Shown here: piece by piece, positions 36,601 to 50,000 of the stretch
How positions within the stretch are numbered: the first letter of the stretch is position 1
How the letters are laid out: the number at the start of each line of letters is the position of its first letter
DNA from: Oreocharis arfaki
Lineage: Eukaryota > Chordata > Aves > Passeriformes > Paramythiidae
Length of the DNA stretch: 64,000 nucleotides
Reading direction: 5' to 3'
Assembly: GCA_013398015.1 (NCBI GenBank)
Contig: VZRR01013890.1
Span: 927,379 to 991,378, forward strand
Program-made: the position numbers and the translations under genes
The notes under the pieces: generated by a model
Databases searched by the model: none
What the model was told of the DNA's origin: nothing
The model's input: only the letters and a program-made list of their open reading frames with translations

Positions 36601-37761
36601 CATATGAGGAATACCCTCTGAAATTACTTTTAATTGCCTAATTATTCAGAGGTGATTTAAGATAGGCAAAACAAATCCATGACAGACTCATATTTTTTTC
36701 AAATTAAAAAACAACATGTAGCCTTTCTTTTCTTATACTCATAGATTTCACTGTGAAAGTACATTGCCTCTACTGTGCTTCATTCAGTCAATTACATGAC
36801 CATAATCACTTTTTTAGTAGCATTGGTACAATTCAATCCCTTTCAAGCAGAAAGTGTGAGCATCTTGAATTGCTATAGCGTTACCAGAAACCACTCTCAG
36901 TTATTTTCTAATTTAAGTACTTTTTTCCTTGGTTCTTTTCTTCTGTGCAGTACTTCGGCTACTTTTGCTGTTTGGCTACTTTTAGCTGTTGCCTTGGCAA
37001 CTCCTTGGTCATTTATGTTGATAACACTGTTTGTAAGCTAGACAGAGGTTTTTGAGGACAGAAGAGTAATATTAAATAACAATAAAAATTCTTTTTCTCT
37101 TTAGCCTTTCTATTTCTGCAGTCTTTCACTACTTCATGAAAATAAGCCTTGGGGACCATACTAGAGGAATTTCTGCTAGGGGAAAGGAAGGGAAGGGGTA
37201 GGAGAGGGGCAGAAAAATGTCTGTGCAGATTATTTCTGTGGCAGTAGCAAGTTATGAAAGAAAAATAATGAATGCGTGCAACTTTTGAGCCCTTGCAATA
37301 AAGGAAAACCATCATTTGAAGAATCCCTACAAATCCCTAAACCAAAAAAATAAAATGATTAAATAATATAATAATGATTGAAAGACAGTATTAGAACTCA
37401 GAGATAAGAAAACTAAAACGGGGGAAAAGCTGTTGCTTATTGTGTACTGTAGCCTGCTATAGAAATTTTCAACTACTTTTCAACTACTTTCAACCACATT
37501 ACTTCAACTACTGAAATGTTACACCTCTCCACTGGCAGTTCTGCTCTGTTTTTTAGCAAGTTCACAGAGCCAGTGCTGATTCCTCAGACCATGGCTAGAC
37601 AATTTCATGCATCTCCCTTGTTCAGAGCCAACAGGAGTCTCTTAGCCCGTGCTGCTCTCAGCAATGGAGATATAACCACAGGCAATGAATTGAACAGCAG
37701 TCAAAAAAATCCAAACAAGATTTCCAGTAATGTACATTTGCAAACTTAAATTTGCAATCAT
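30610..37761. other. Unassigned AT-rich stretch
   Basis: Nothing assignable is present. Overlapping frames at 31035-31914 (up to 144 codons, both strands) lie in a locally G+C-richer segment around 31540-31740 but resemble no known protein. Small simple-sequence spots are a TA run at about 31966-31977, a 10-base unit CATTTTAATC repeated at 34441-34460, and a CAACTACTTT word repeated near 37470-37490. Confidence 0.55.
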
Positions 37762-37797
37762 ATTTATTATATGATTTATTATATGATTTATTATATA
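37762..37797. repeat. 12-bp AT-rich tandem repeat, three copies
   Basis: ATTTATTATATG occurs at 37762-37773 and 37774-37785, followed by ATTTATTATATA at 37786-37797. Confidence 0.93.
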
Positions 37798-38559
37798 TTT
37801 AATCATATTGCAATAATCATAATTACATATTAACCCCAGATAACTGTATTCTGCTGTTTGACATATGGCTAGGAAAGCATGATTTCTGTGGCCTTTTCTC
37901 TCACAGTACAGCACTGAAAGAAACACTAACTTCTGTTTCTTATCAGGACACAACCAGCAGACCAGTATTCCTACAGGGAAATATCTCAAATAATTTGGAA
38001 ATCCTCAAATTACCTGGAAAAAAAAGAAAGTAAAAGCCATTTATGCTCAGTCTTGAATAGCATGCATATCCATTTCATAGAGTACAGAAAAACTTAAATT
38101 TGAATTAGCATAAATTGTATGTGGTTTAACTGAAGATCAATTATAAAAAATCCACCAGAAAAATAAGTAGAATTGATAGCAAAGAACTTATATGTAGGAA
38201 CTTACAGTAATAATTTTGACTCCAATTGAAGAATACATGAAAGTTGGTTTCAAGATAAAAGATCAATATTAAACTGGCACAATGTCTCCAACACAATAGC
38301 ATCACAGATGCTGCAATAAGAGTGCTGATTATCAGGGAACTGCACTGTGCAGGTGAAAAAACACAGAATTATAGGAAAAAACAAAAACAAACCCCACACC
38401 CCAAAGTGGAAAAAAAATGGAACAAGGAAAGAAACATAATGAAATGGTAACAGCAGAAAAAAATCTGAAGAAAATGCTGAAAGAAATGATAGTGAAATAC
38501 TGCATCAATTCCCATTTCTAAGTACTTGGTTCACAAAAATAATAGTTCCTAGGAAGAAT

Positions 38560-39190
38560 AAACAAAGAAAACTTCTCTACAGTGATAATGAAAAGGAGAA
38601 AGAGTATAACAAAATGTTTCCAAGAGCGATTTGTAGATTAGCATCAAAGAAACTATTAAGCTGTAATGGAAATTAAACATCTCATAAATGTTTCTCACAC
38701 CACTAAGAAGTGATACATGCAGAAAGAGACTGATATCAAGAAAATCTGTTGGTAAATCTAAGCCAGTGGGAAATTTGAGGTGATGAGCTTGTCACTAAAA
38801 TATTTAATCTTTTTAATGAACTATGGGACTAATAAAAGCTCTCAAAAATGCCATCGTGGTCTAAGTATCAAAGAACAGTGATTTAAGTTACTCCAACAGT
38901 TACTGAGATATTTTGTTTCCTTTGGTGATAACCAGTTTACCACAGCACCACATTAATCAGCAAAAAGACAACTGCTTAAAGGTAAGAAGCTGGGATTTTG
39001 GCCTGAAAGGTCACACATTCACCAGATTTTCAAAATTAGCATAGTTATCAGAAAGGACAATAGATTTTTAAAAGCCACTAAAATACCTTTGATATGCAAC
39101 TTTTAGATTTCAATGGAGTATTTGACATTGCATACTACAATTCATTCTGGAACATCTTGAAGTTTAAGGTCTACCAACAGAAATAATTAG
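38560..39190 (+). mobile_element. Decayed CR1/L2-clade LINE, reverse-transcriptase fragment
   Basis: The clearest evidence is at 39088-39140. One frame reads FDMQLLDFNGVFDIAYYN, which lines up with the palm motif A of CR1/L2-type reverse transcriptases (a consensus of the form xDVVxLDFSKAFDTVxHN), including the catalytic Asp of the FD pair. The frame is closed by stops at 39079-39081 and 39184-39186, so the element is dead. Upstream, the A-rich sense strand contains stretches resembling the pre-palm region (around 38595-38640), but frames are broken and the match is loose. No 3' tail was found. Clade assignment (CR1, L2 or L3) is inference. The motif identity is fairly secure, while the stated limits are approximate. 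Confidence 0.6.
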
Positions 39191-42100
39191 CTTTGAAAAG
39201 GTTTCCGATTACAGTTAAGGTCAAACTATAGTAACAGAAAATCATGTCAGTGAGAATTTGTTCTCTTTCAACTGCCTGCCTTGCCCTTGATTTCAGTGTG
39301 ATAAAAATCAGAGACACATATCACATAGACAATGCTTGATTTAAAAAACCATTTTATAGAGTCAGATTTTCTAAACGAAGCTATCCTTTGCCAAAGTGAA
39401 ATTTAAAATTAAATGTATAAGAAGAAATTACATAAGTTTGTTCTTTTAGAGAGTGATAGGAAAACATGCCATCAGAGAGTATTTCTTCCAGATTTGCAAA
39501 AATAGATTTAATAATTAATTGCATAAAGCAAACCAGTTCCCAGTTCAGGTATTATGGCAGAAGGCAAGAACATACATGGCACTGAACCATTCATTTTCTT
39601 CACAGATAATGTGAATTCTGATGATAACCAAAGGTCTGAATTGCCAAAATAGCTGTTTCAGTTGACTATCCAAAATCTATACTAAAAAAAAAAGATAACC
39701 TATGAAGTTGACTCCAGTTAAATTGTTTTAGTACAATAAAAGCTTAAGACATGAAAAAATATGATAGAGCAGAAACCACTATGCACTTAGTACAAGGTAT
39801 TTAAAGATGCAGCTATCACCATTAAAATGCTAAATCTTTTTTCCTCTAATTTTTTCTGGAAGCTAGAAATTACTAGTTGTACCTTCAAAACAAATCAACA
39901 GAATCCCTAGGACAGACCTGCTCTGCACATAGAGGAGCACACGAAGGTGGACATACACTGTATGATTCAGAAGAATGGCAAAGGCTGCCCTAGGATAGAC
40001 AGCAGTGGTGGAGCCTGCTTTGTGCTCTGTCTCTTTAGATGACACAGAGACGAGTCACACTCGACACAAAACAAGTCGCATGTTCATCAGGGTAGCTGAC
40101 TACATGACTCACTCTGAATCTGGATTTATGGTTATTCATGTAGTGCCATATTAAATTCAGAATGCACTATGAATGACTTGCAAAATTACACCTCCCATTG
40201 ATCATGTAAGTTTTTTATTGCACTAGCGTGCAAACAACTTCATGTCTTCTTCACAGTATTTTATCATTCCTTGCACGCTATGCACTTGCAATTTACAACT
40301 TCTTCCCAGATGTTCAAGTCTTTTATTCATTAAAGGCATAAATTCAGCAAGCCTTTAAAGCAAATACATATATTTAGACATGTATTTAGTTCTATTAAGT
40401 CAATACTTCAAAGAGATCTTTAAATGAAGCTCATACCCTAAGGGGTATTTTTGAACCAGAGCTACAAATCCTGTCAGAAATCCATGTCTTGCATGCAGAC
40501 TTTGTTCCATTGTGTTTCAAATTGGGCCAGACTAATATATGTCTGAGCTGCACAGTGCATGCTCAGCTGACAGAATTGCCTAGCGTGCACCGGTATCAGT
40601 TATACACTAGAAATGTTCATGTGAACAAAAAGAACAGTATGTTTCTTAGGTCAGGAGCTTACTTCCCTTCTGTTCGACTACAGAAGTACACAAGAAGTAA
40701 AAACATTCATTAATTCAAAAAGAAGAAAAGGAATGGGGAAAAAAAAGAAGGAAAAGAAGTTCAATTTTCTGCCATGAAGAAAATGTGTTGTTTTAAAGGG
40801 GATATACATGCTAGAGATATTCAGTTCCTCCTTGAAGCCTAAGGAACAACATGTGTTACCTCCCTTTTGAGGTTTAGGTAAAACCAGTAAAACTTGTCAT
40901 CTGATCCAGAGTTTTAAGCTGTGACCTGAGGAGCCAAGGCTACTCTTGGGGGAAAAAATCAGGGATCTACTTTCTGTTCTAATATTGATGATAAAATTTG
41001 AAAGTCATTTACCTTTTCGATGTTAGTACAATGTAACTTGTCTCTACATTTTTTACTTGACTGATCAAGCTTTCACAAAAAAATGCGTAATGGAAACTGA
41101 TTTGTCAGGATTAGAATTTCCTAGTGGAGCCATAGAACTGATTGTTTCTAGCATCAGAGCGACACAAATTCTCTATCTAAGGATAGAATAAAACCAGATA
41201 TGTTGAAATAACTTGAGATGGCTAGGTTTGCAAAATTCAGTGCATATTTCAGCTGGCTGATGAGAGTAGACATCATATGATTGGCCGTATGTTTTTCTGG
41301 GCTGACAGACAAAAAATAACTCTTTCTGGGTGTAGTTCACTGGAATTTAGGAATTCTATTTTTGTGTCCTAGGGAACCCAAATATAAAACCATGTTCCTA
41401 AGAATTCTACTTGTTTTTCAGGAAATGAGAAAGAAATCCATAAAAAGAAGCTGTGTCTAATTGCAAAAGAAACTTTCTGGTCAAAAGTAAAAATTTTTTT
41501 TAACCTGAAAGTCTCATGAGCAACATTTTTGATCTGTCACAGAAATCCTCAGGGCAGTCACAGTTGTTGGACAGTTGCTCTCTTAAATACTCAGACTAAT
41601 ACCACCTAATGCATTGATAACTTCAGTATTCCACACTGCTGGATTGGATGTTCTAACAGAACATCTCTTTCCCTTGTAGTTTTAACCTATGCATTCTGTA
41701 TTTGAGACCCTCTTCAAAGAGGGCAGTGACAACAAGAATATGACAACTCCTATCAGAGCTGCATTTCCAGATTCCCAGAAACAATTAAATTTTTAATGTA
41801 TTTGTTAACCCCGTTTAGGAAGGATAGAGGACAGGGTTATATGGTTTCTTCTGCGCTGGAAACATTTATTATCAGAAGCTGGGATGGTACCATGTTCATG
41901 TAATTATTTTGTGCTATTTCTGCCCCACTCTTAACCTGTGAGGACCAGTGGAATCAGAAACAGCCTTTTCTGTATGCATGTAGGCTGTGACCTCTACAGT
42001 TTCAGACTTGCTTTCAGCTCAGCCAACAGCCTCCCATTTCATTAGCACATTATTTCAGGGAAAACAGCACCTGGAAACCAGAATTTTATAGACCAGCATC

Positions 42101-44049
42101 CCTCATATTTATACAGAATATCAGCAATTCACTGCTGATGGAAAGTGCTGTGACTACTTGCCCATGAGAATTTTATTTACTTGCTGCTGAAAATATGCTG
42201 CATGTCTGTTTGGTTTTCTCTTGCTTTACCCACAAACCAGTCCCATGCCTGCCCATCTTAACTTCATTTCCGTCATATCTTCCTTCTCTATGCTTTGGGT
42301 AAAATTAGATTTCAGAGGCTACTCATGCTTTTCCACTTTTTGTAAATTACTGCCTTTTGCTTTTTCCCTTTTTTCACAACAGCAGCACCTTTGGTGTTAT
42401 TTCTTTGGCCTTGAACCAGTTTCTTTCTCCTGCCAAGTGCCGTAGATCCACAAAGTGCTTATTCTGCAGTTGTAATTTTGCTGCTTCATATAAAAGAGCA
42501 GAGCTTGCTCTGGAGCTCTTGCTATTAATAGAACAGATTTTTTCTTAGGTCCCCCACTGATTTGCCAGATTGATTGTATCTCTGCTAATCTGAATAATGC
42601 ATTTGCATTCTCCTTTTCTCTTAAAATCATGCTGTATAAATATTTTGCTTGATACTTCTGAAAGGTTGTTTATATTGTTTTAAATAGAAGACTGTCTCTA
42701 TTATGCCTGGATGTCTTAACCCTTAATTTTCTGTTGAAAGATTGTTATATGTACACATAATTTGTATACATACAGTAGAGCTATTTCAAAGTTAATTTTG
42801 ATAAGGTGACCTTAAATAAATTTTTTCACTTTCTTTGTCTTTTCCATCTTTCTAAAGGCCGGTCCTCAGAACGTGTCAGTAAGATCAGAAAGTTGTTTAT
42901 CATACACTTAAACCCTTTCCCTCTTCCCCTGTCCCTCCTCTATGAATACCTTGAACATGTTGTTTTAAATTGTAGATTAATACCCTGAACACTTTTGACA
43001 AAATAAAAAATTCCGGATTAGGTATTGCAGTGTGGAAAGGGAGAGAAATTTGGTTAATAAGGCTTTAAAAGAATGTATAATTAAAAATCCAGGTCATTAA
43101 GAGAATAATAAAGAGTTGATTATTGATATGGTAATTTCACTATTATGAAAAGAGGAAATCCATAGGTCTATTTTAAAAAGTGGTTGACAATATAGCCTTA
43201 CATACATGCATAGTTTGCAATTTTGCATTTAAATAGAATGTAGTTTAATTTCTTTTGGAAGAAAATACTTGCAGATGCAAAGTTTGTGGTGGGAAAACAT
43301 GGAATATAGCTGAAGTTGGCACCTCCAAGTAGGATCCAATCCAGTTCAAAAGAAAGTGCCTGTATCTGTAATGAGCTGTTTGAGCATTCAGAACAGATGT
43401 ATCAAACTTGAACCTTCAACTAATTGTCGAGTAGAGTACAATAATTAGGAATAATTAGGAAAATAGCCCACGAATAGGATACCAATTCCTCATTCCTGCC
43501 TCCATGCATGTAAGATGGCTTTCCAAATTCTTATACCTGTTTAAGAAATATTGCAGTCTCTTTAGAGAGCAAAAAGGAGAGTAAGTACATTTTTGGGTGT
43601 GCAATGGTTACTCGCTGTTGTGCTGATGTCTCACAACAACCTGGAACATTCCACCACAGTTCTGCCAGCACAGTCATAGCTGACTGTGACACTCTGGATG
43701 GCAAACCCAAAGAGTGCCCAAGCCTGGCACTATTGCCAATAGAAACAGAAAGCAAACACACAATGTATGTTTGTATCCAGAATTTACACGCTATTAACAG
43801 GAATATTTCCTCTGTTTTGGTCCAGCTGTCAGATCCTCAGTAATTCTGAGAATATTGAGCAGAAAACAAGTTGAGAACATGGGCAGGAAAAGTAATTTCT
43901 CATGCTTTGACCAAAGGAGGCTCAGTACTAGCAGTATATTTATTTATATATGTATGTGTACCCAAAGATATTCTCTATGAATTAAGAGGAGCTGAGGGCA
44001 TCTTGAACAGTGAAAGAAAAAATACTTTTGCTGAACCAAGGAGGGAAGT
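39191..44049. other. Unassigned AT-rich stretch
   Basis: No gene or named repeat is recognised. The segment just after the decayed reverse transcriptase (39190-39700) could still belong to the same LINE, but no further motif is readable. Short direct repeats of AATAATTAGG occur at about 43440-43460. The other frames, 60-80 codons long, look accidental. Confidence 0.5.
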
Positions 44050-44093
44050 TAATATTTCTCTTTCAGGTAAGCACCAAGAAGGTTGATTACAGA
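44050..44093 (+). promoter_or_regulatory. Candidate recursive splice site
   Basis: A polypyrimidine tract (TATTTCTCTTTCAG, 11 of 12 bases before the AG are pyrimidines) ends at 44066 and is followed at once by GTAAGC. This gives the juxtaposed acceptor-donor form of a recursive (ratcheting) splice site. A second donor-like GTGAGT begins at 44094, so 44067-44093 would be the 27-base recursive-splice exon typical of vertebrate sites. Such sites occur in very long vertebrate introns. Whether this locus is transcribed on the plus strand is not known from the sequence. Confidence 0.35.
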
Positions 44094-47000
44094 GTGAGTG
44101 TATTGTTTTTGATTGCATTACAAAAAGGTCAATCATTAAAAAAACATTCATCACCATGACCATCTCACTGCAATAATTTCTGTTATTTTCATGTTATTTA
44201 GAAAATTTTAGGATTCTTTGCACCCACCCTGATTAGAGATGGGGATTCAGACAGATAAATATCTATCAATATAGTGCTGCCACTAAAAGTGAGACATGGA
44301 ACATATTTCTGCAGTTTTACACAGATAGGCAAAACAGAAAGGATACAGATTAGCTAAATTTACAAAGTGTATCATTAATATCGATAGGAATAGGAACAAG
44401 AGGCAGTGATACAGGGTCCTCTGTGTTAGTGTTTTTCAAGATCTGTCTTTCCCAATGCACATGATACCAGATGCAGATGAACTTTGTTTTGTGAGAAACA
44501 TTGTCCAACTTCTGTGAATTTGCCTGTATAGTTGCTTATTGACACAAACAAGAACTAAATATTAAGGTGACAAGGTACGTTTTTGGAGGGACAAAGCTCT
44601 GGAGGGGCAGAACTGCACTTTACATTGTACAGAGAGTTGTTGGATATTAATCACATTAGATTTTACCTCTTGTGTGTTTACCAGCCAAGTTAAATATACA
44701 TCTGGTACATGAAGCAAGTAATACTGCTTAAACCACTGTAATATGCAATCACTCATATGCAACTTATAATGCAGCTTTTGTATGTCAAATAAGAGTTTAG
44801 TGGAGAAAAAAAAAGAGTCTTATGTAATGTAGATCTCATCTTCATGCATTAAATAAGTGAATATTAAATATATGCATGAAGAAACACTTATGGTGAAAAA
44901 TATATTACAGAATTAAAGACACTTGTAGGACAATGTAATTTTCAAACATAATCTGAATATGCCCACTAGTATGTATAGAACTAAAGAACAGTCTGGCATA
45001 GCTATTTGTATATGTACAAACAAGGTCTAAGATAAAGCCTTAGTTTAAAAGATGTCTCACTAATTTTAAGGATGCCAGGATTTAGAATCCATCTAACAGT
45101 AATTAACTCAGGAGCATATGAAAAGGATGACAACATACTCTTTAAATACAATTTGGTAAGTAAATAATCTTTATGTAAACACAAAAATATGTACCCACTG
45201 AAAAATACAATGTTTAATTACATTTTTAAGAGTGTGATTCTATTATCCCTAGATAAATTGTCACACTGTGCCAATGTCAAAACCAGGTAAAATATTTCTA
45301 GAATTTATGGAAATTGCATAAATATACTGCTACCTAATTCTGGAGATAACTGAGTTTGTGATGTTAAAGTTCTGCATCTAGATACGTCATCGAAAATCCC
45401 AACTGCAATGCTGCCAAGCAGGTACAAAACTGGCACTTACTAGGAACATTCTTTAGTTGACTTTGCTATAAGGAAATGACTCTTTAGACACTACCAGAAC
45501 ACAGCTTACATGGACCTTTCTTAGCTACTGCAGTGATGGTCATAAGGTAGGCACTTGAAAAAAAAAGGTATAGTTGATCCTAATAAATTATTTTTGGACT
45601 ATAAGAAAATACAGGGCAAGCATAGAAGGAACAGATCAAGAAATGAAAACAGATCTGCGGGTGACAAGAGACACATTTTGAAGGACAGCTCAAATTTTCA
45701 GTAGAGATATAAAGGAAAAATCAGAAATAGTCAAGAAATTGAGATAAATCTGGTTGAGAGGAGAAGTCTTAGAGCAGATAGTTTCATGATCATCTCTTGG
45801 AGATAGAAAGGAAGTAGGATTTTGTACTTGCAGACTGCTGGGTAGAATGTTGAACGCTCATGACATGGGTAGTGCAGCTGCTCCTACTAATTTAGGGTGA
45901 GATCCAGAGCAGAGCAGCAACACAGATAGAATCATTTTTTGGGGTAAAACCTCAGTCATTTTCTGCACGATGGTGCAGGTTCTGTGACACCTATCAGGTT
46001 AACACCAGTGGCAGAACCACAACTAGTTTTTCATGATCTGTACTGTCTGGTCATATTTATTTGGGGGGATTTTTGCAACTGCAGCTGTCCAAGAACATAG
46101 TACAACTACTTTGCCTCTGGGACTGCACGATGGCTTTCTCAGGGCTTTCTTATGAGCACCATGGATTATATTTTATTCCTACATAATTTAGCCACCATAG
46201 ATGGAGTTATTTAGAGCAAAGCAGGAGTGGAAAGAATAAGAATGTTGGGATACACAGAAATGCTGAGATTAGAGAAGGAATAAGAGTTCACTTTCCATTA
46301 GTGGAACTGGTGATGAATTTGATAGTTATCTCCTAAGGAGAGTCTGGATGATATGAGTAAGGAACCATGGCAGTGGTATTGCCATGGATAAAAAATGGTA
46401 TTACCAGGAATAAAAAAGCTTTCCAGCAGCTCTCAGTGGGATAGGTAAAAAAAATAGTGCAGTGAGTAGATTTGTAGAGAGCAATTCAGCTTGCCTTAAA
46501 ATAGGTGTCTGATAGTTGGCTGGTTGAATGATTCTTTGTACTCCATCTACCGTATCAAATGCCCATATTGATCTCCCTTGCCTGTAACATCACGCCTAGC
46601 TCATGCTAGATATATTTAGTCTTAATCTATGACTGAATCCCAGTCATGAATTCTGCACATCTGAAAAGATGAAGAGGCCATCTGGGCTCCATTGGTGAAC
46701 AGGACTGGATTTGATGTAGATCCCTAGGAGAGCCTGCTGAGACTGCTGTTGGAGCTCTCACTGTGAGGAAAGACCTCGTTGCATGACAGGTGAAAAAGTA
46801 GCTTAAACTTTGTGTTAATAGGTGACAGATAATTGTGAGAGGGTACTGAATGTCCAGAATTGAACTTTTGAGTGGGCAAAATTTGTAAATTTTGATAATT
46901 CTGTGGCCAATCTTCCATTGTATAAAGTAGCATTAGACAGAAATACCAGTTAGGACACTGATTTCCCATTGTGCTTCTGTGCACAGACTATTTAGATTTG

Positions 47001-50000
47001 GAGAACAGGGATTTGGGTTGCTGAAAAGAAAGGGCCAGAAAGAAATGTTCACGGAAAGAAAAAAGGATTTCGGAAATAAGAAGGGAGTCTGGAAAGAAAA
47101 TCCATTCTGGAGGGAAGACAGGAGATGTCCTGATTCCAGAAGGCTGGAGATCAGGGGAATGTACAGAGGTAAATGCAGGATGATACTCAGGGACCTTGGC
47201 CCAGAAACAGCTGAGACTGGTAACTGTGAGTAGTGCTACTGCAGAAAACTGAATTATTTTCTGCCCAGCCTTCCCAGTCCATCTGTGATCTCCCTTCTGG
47301 AAATACAAGAAGTAGTGGACGTGACACTATGAGGGAGACAAGCGAGTGTACAACGTAAGAAAGTAGGGTATAGTCTTTAATGGTTTGGGTTCTTCAATAA
47401 ACCCTAGTGCCTGGTTCCGCTACAGGTCATTGTTCAGTTTGTCTCACTCTTGACAGCTGCTCTTATCACAGCCAAGCACGAATCCCCAGTTTAGCATGCG
47501 TGGCTTGGATGACCTGCCACATCCTAATAGACCTGCAATGGTCTTTGCTGTTAATGGATCCTAGTACAACTCTCTTGCCTTTAATAAACTTTTTATCTGT
47601 ACCTTGATGTTTCTTATATTAGAGGCTCACTCAAGACAGAGGATATATACCCTCTTAACATGTTTTTTCAGGATCATCAGCATAGATGGATGGGTTTGCA
47701 TTAATATATGAACTGATTTAGAGCAACACCTGCTGTAATATACAGACCCTGGTAAATATTGCTCTTCATTCTACATCAGAAATTTTTTGTAAATTATTTA
47801 TTTCAGGTCAGAAGTGGATGTAAAACAGTTACAGTCAATATTAGTAACGGGGCATCTTGGACTCAAGAGCAAATCACGAGCAAGACACTATGACAGTAAA
47901 TAAGCACACTGAATACGGTGCTTAAGGACTTAGGGTCAGCAACGGTGGTTCCAGTACAGACACAGTGATTTTCTCAAGGTGCCAGCATTCATGTGGCAGC
48001 ACTTAGCCCTACTGTCCTGTGATTAGCTAGGAGCTACATGGAAAGAAAAGAGCTTAATACAAAGGTTTGGTGCCTGCTTTTTTTTCGGAACTCCTCAGGC
48101 AGAAGAGTGCATAGTCGTAATCAAAAAAGAAGAAATTGTTTGAAGTGCAGCCTGCCAAAGCTGCAAAGGCGGTAGGAAGGGGTTGGGACCTGCTCTATAA
48201 CAAGGCAACAGAAACAGAAACAGCAGGTGCTGCCCTGCCACCCACACAAGAGCAGCTTGTTGCCCCCCAGGCAGTGCGGTTGTCACCACAAGGTGTGCGG
48301 GTGTCGTGGGTGTTGTGCACACACCACAGGGACCTTGGGGCTCTGAATGTGCTCACTGTGGGTTTTGCTAACATTTGCAGTGTGCCCGGCCTCTCAGCAC
48401 CACTATCTATATCTGCTCTGGTTTGATCTCCTATGTATTCTGGGCTTTTTAAAGCTAAGTTCATTCGCTCCCTCAGCAACATCCCTACTTTGGTTTTTTT
48501 TATACTTCCGTGAGTATTGATATCATAATCAGACATTGGTGCCACTCTGATATTTTAATCTAGGTCAATTTGAACATTATTAGTTTGTTAGCATTTGGTC
48601 ACATAAAGATGTTAGTTCCTCATTTTCACTCTCCATAATACTGGTTGTACTACAAATATATCTGGCTGATATTTTAATTTAGACATAACAACATTTCATT
48701 TAAAGCGAAACAAAAAAGCCATCTCACGTATGGATCTGAAAACTAGGAGACACTTGAATGTATAAAGCACACTCATTACAAGCCAGGTAAGTGAAAATCA
48801 TTGTGACCTGATACTGCTAAGATTCGGGACATCCACACAACAAAAAAAGATACCTTAAGATATCATTAAAGATTATCTCACAGAAACAAAAGCCTGGACA
48901 TATTCACCTTCCAGTCTTTGTTTCAGCTTGCCTTCCACAGAGATGAAGTTATTAAAGAACTTTTTTTAAGAACTCTGAGCTCTGAAAATTAGTTTTCATA
49001 ACACTGCAAGTCTCTAATGTTTCTGTTATAATCGATGAAGGATTTTTTACTTCAAATTAAATTACAGAAATTTAGGATACAATTAATGTCTGAACAGCCA
49101 CTTCTCAACAAACAGAGCTGCTCAACAGTTAGCTCTTTCATCTGAAAACCCATAGCAGGTATCTATATGTGCTGTGTATATTGTTGATCTACATATATGG
49201 ATGAGTGGTTGGATGGATAGATGACTGATTGATAGACAGATAGATAGATAGATAGATGGATAAAGTTCATCTGAGTTTATATATTCTACCTTATTTTCTC
49301 TTTATCAGCCCAAACCACTATCAAGCTTTATACTTTCCTTTCCTAATCTAGTCAGTAACCCAACCTTTTTTCAAAATTTCTTGACTCTTGTTCCTCCTAT
49401 TAGCAGCTCAAAGAAGGTAGTGTACAAGCCTTTTTATTTCTCTAAATGATTTAAACTCTCAAACATCAGAGAAGCAGCAACCTAGTCTGCTAATGTAGAC
49501 ACTTTTGAGGTTCTTAGTGCAGAAGTATTCGCCAACCATTTCTGTTCTATTCCACTCTGTTCTAGTCTGTCCTTTCCTCATGATAGACAGTTCTCCAGCT
49601 CTCTTTTAAGGAGGTGCATTTATAAAATTAATAAAAATATTATTTCTTTATATATCTGCACTATAAATTATTATTTTTTTTCCTTTGAAAGAGTCTATTG
49701 CTATAGTCTTCATCCTCAAACTTGCTACCAACCAGTCATCAATTCTTCCTTGTGTCTTCTTGTCTTCTTCTGTGCCACTTAATTCTGCTGATCATATCCA
49801 TCTAGGACATACAAAGAGTGGAGCTAAATCACCTTTGGAGATAGATTAACCCATGTACAGACCCCAAAACTTACCTGGCATGAAGTGACTGGTATTACCG
49901 CAATGGCAAGTGGAGCATATATAGTATTACAGGCTGGTTGTCTTCTTTCTGACCACAATTTTTGTGTCTCAGTTTTATCACAAATGAATTTATTGATCGC

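Noticed and set aside
38011..38040. Minus-strand recursive splice site (long pyrimidine tract then CAG|GTAATT)
   Set aside because: The acceptor half is excellent but GTAATT is a weak donor, and it would conflict with the plus-strand candidate.
45850..45865. Partial resemblance to a microRNA sequence (AACGCT-containing)
   Set aside because: Only a few bases agree and no flanking hairpin is seen.
46979..47233. Lys/Arg/Glu-rich 84-codon frame
   Set aside because: Explained by the purine-rich composition of the strand.
48784..48792. Perfect CAG|GTAAGT on the plus strand as a recursive splice site
   Set aside because: The upstream sequence is A-rich and lacks a polypyrimidine tract.
49869..49877. 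Perfect CAG|GTAAGT donor on the minus strand
   Set aside because: No convincing acceptor or open frame is paired with it; isolated donor words occur by chance.
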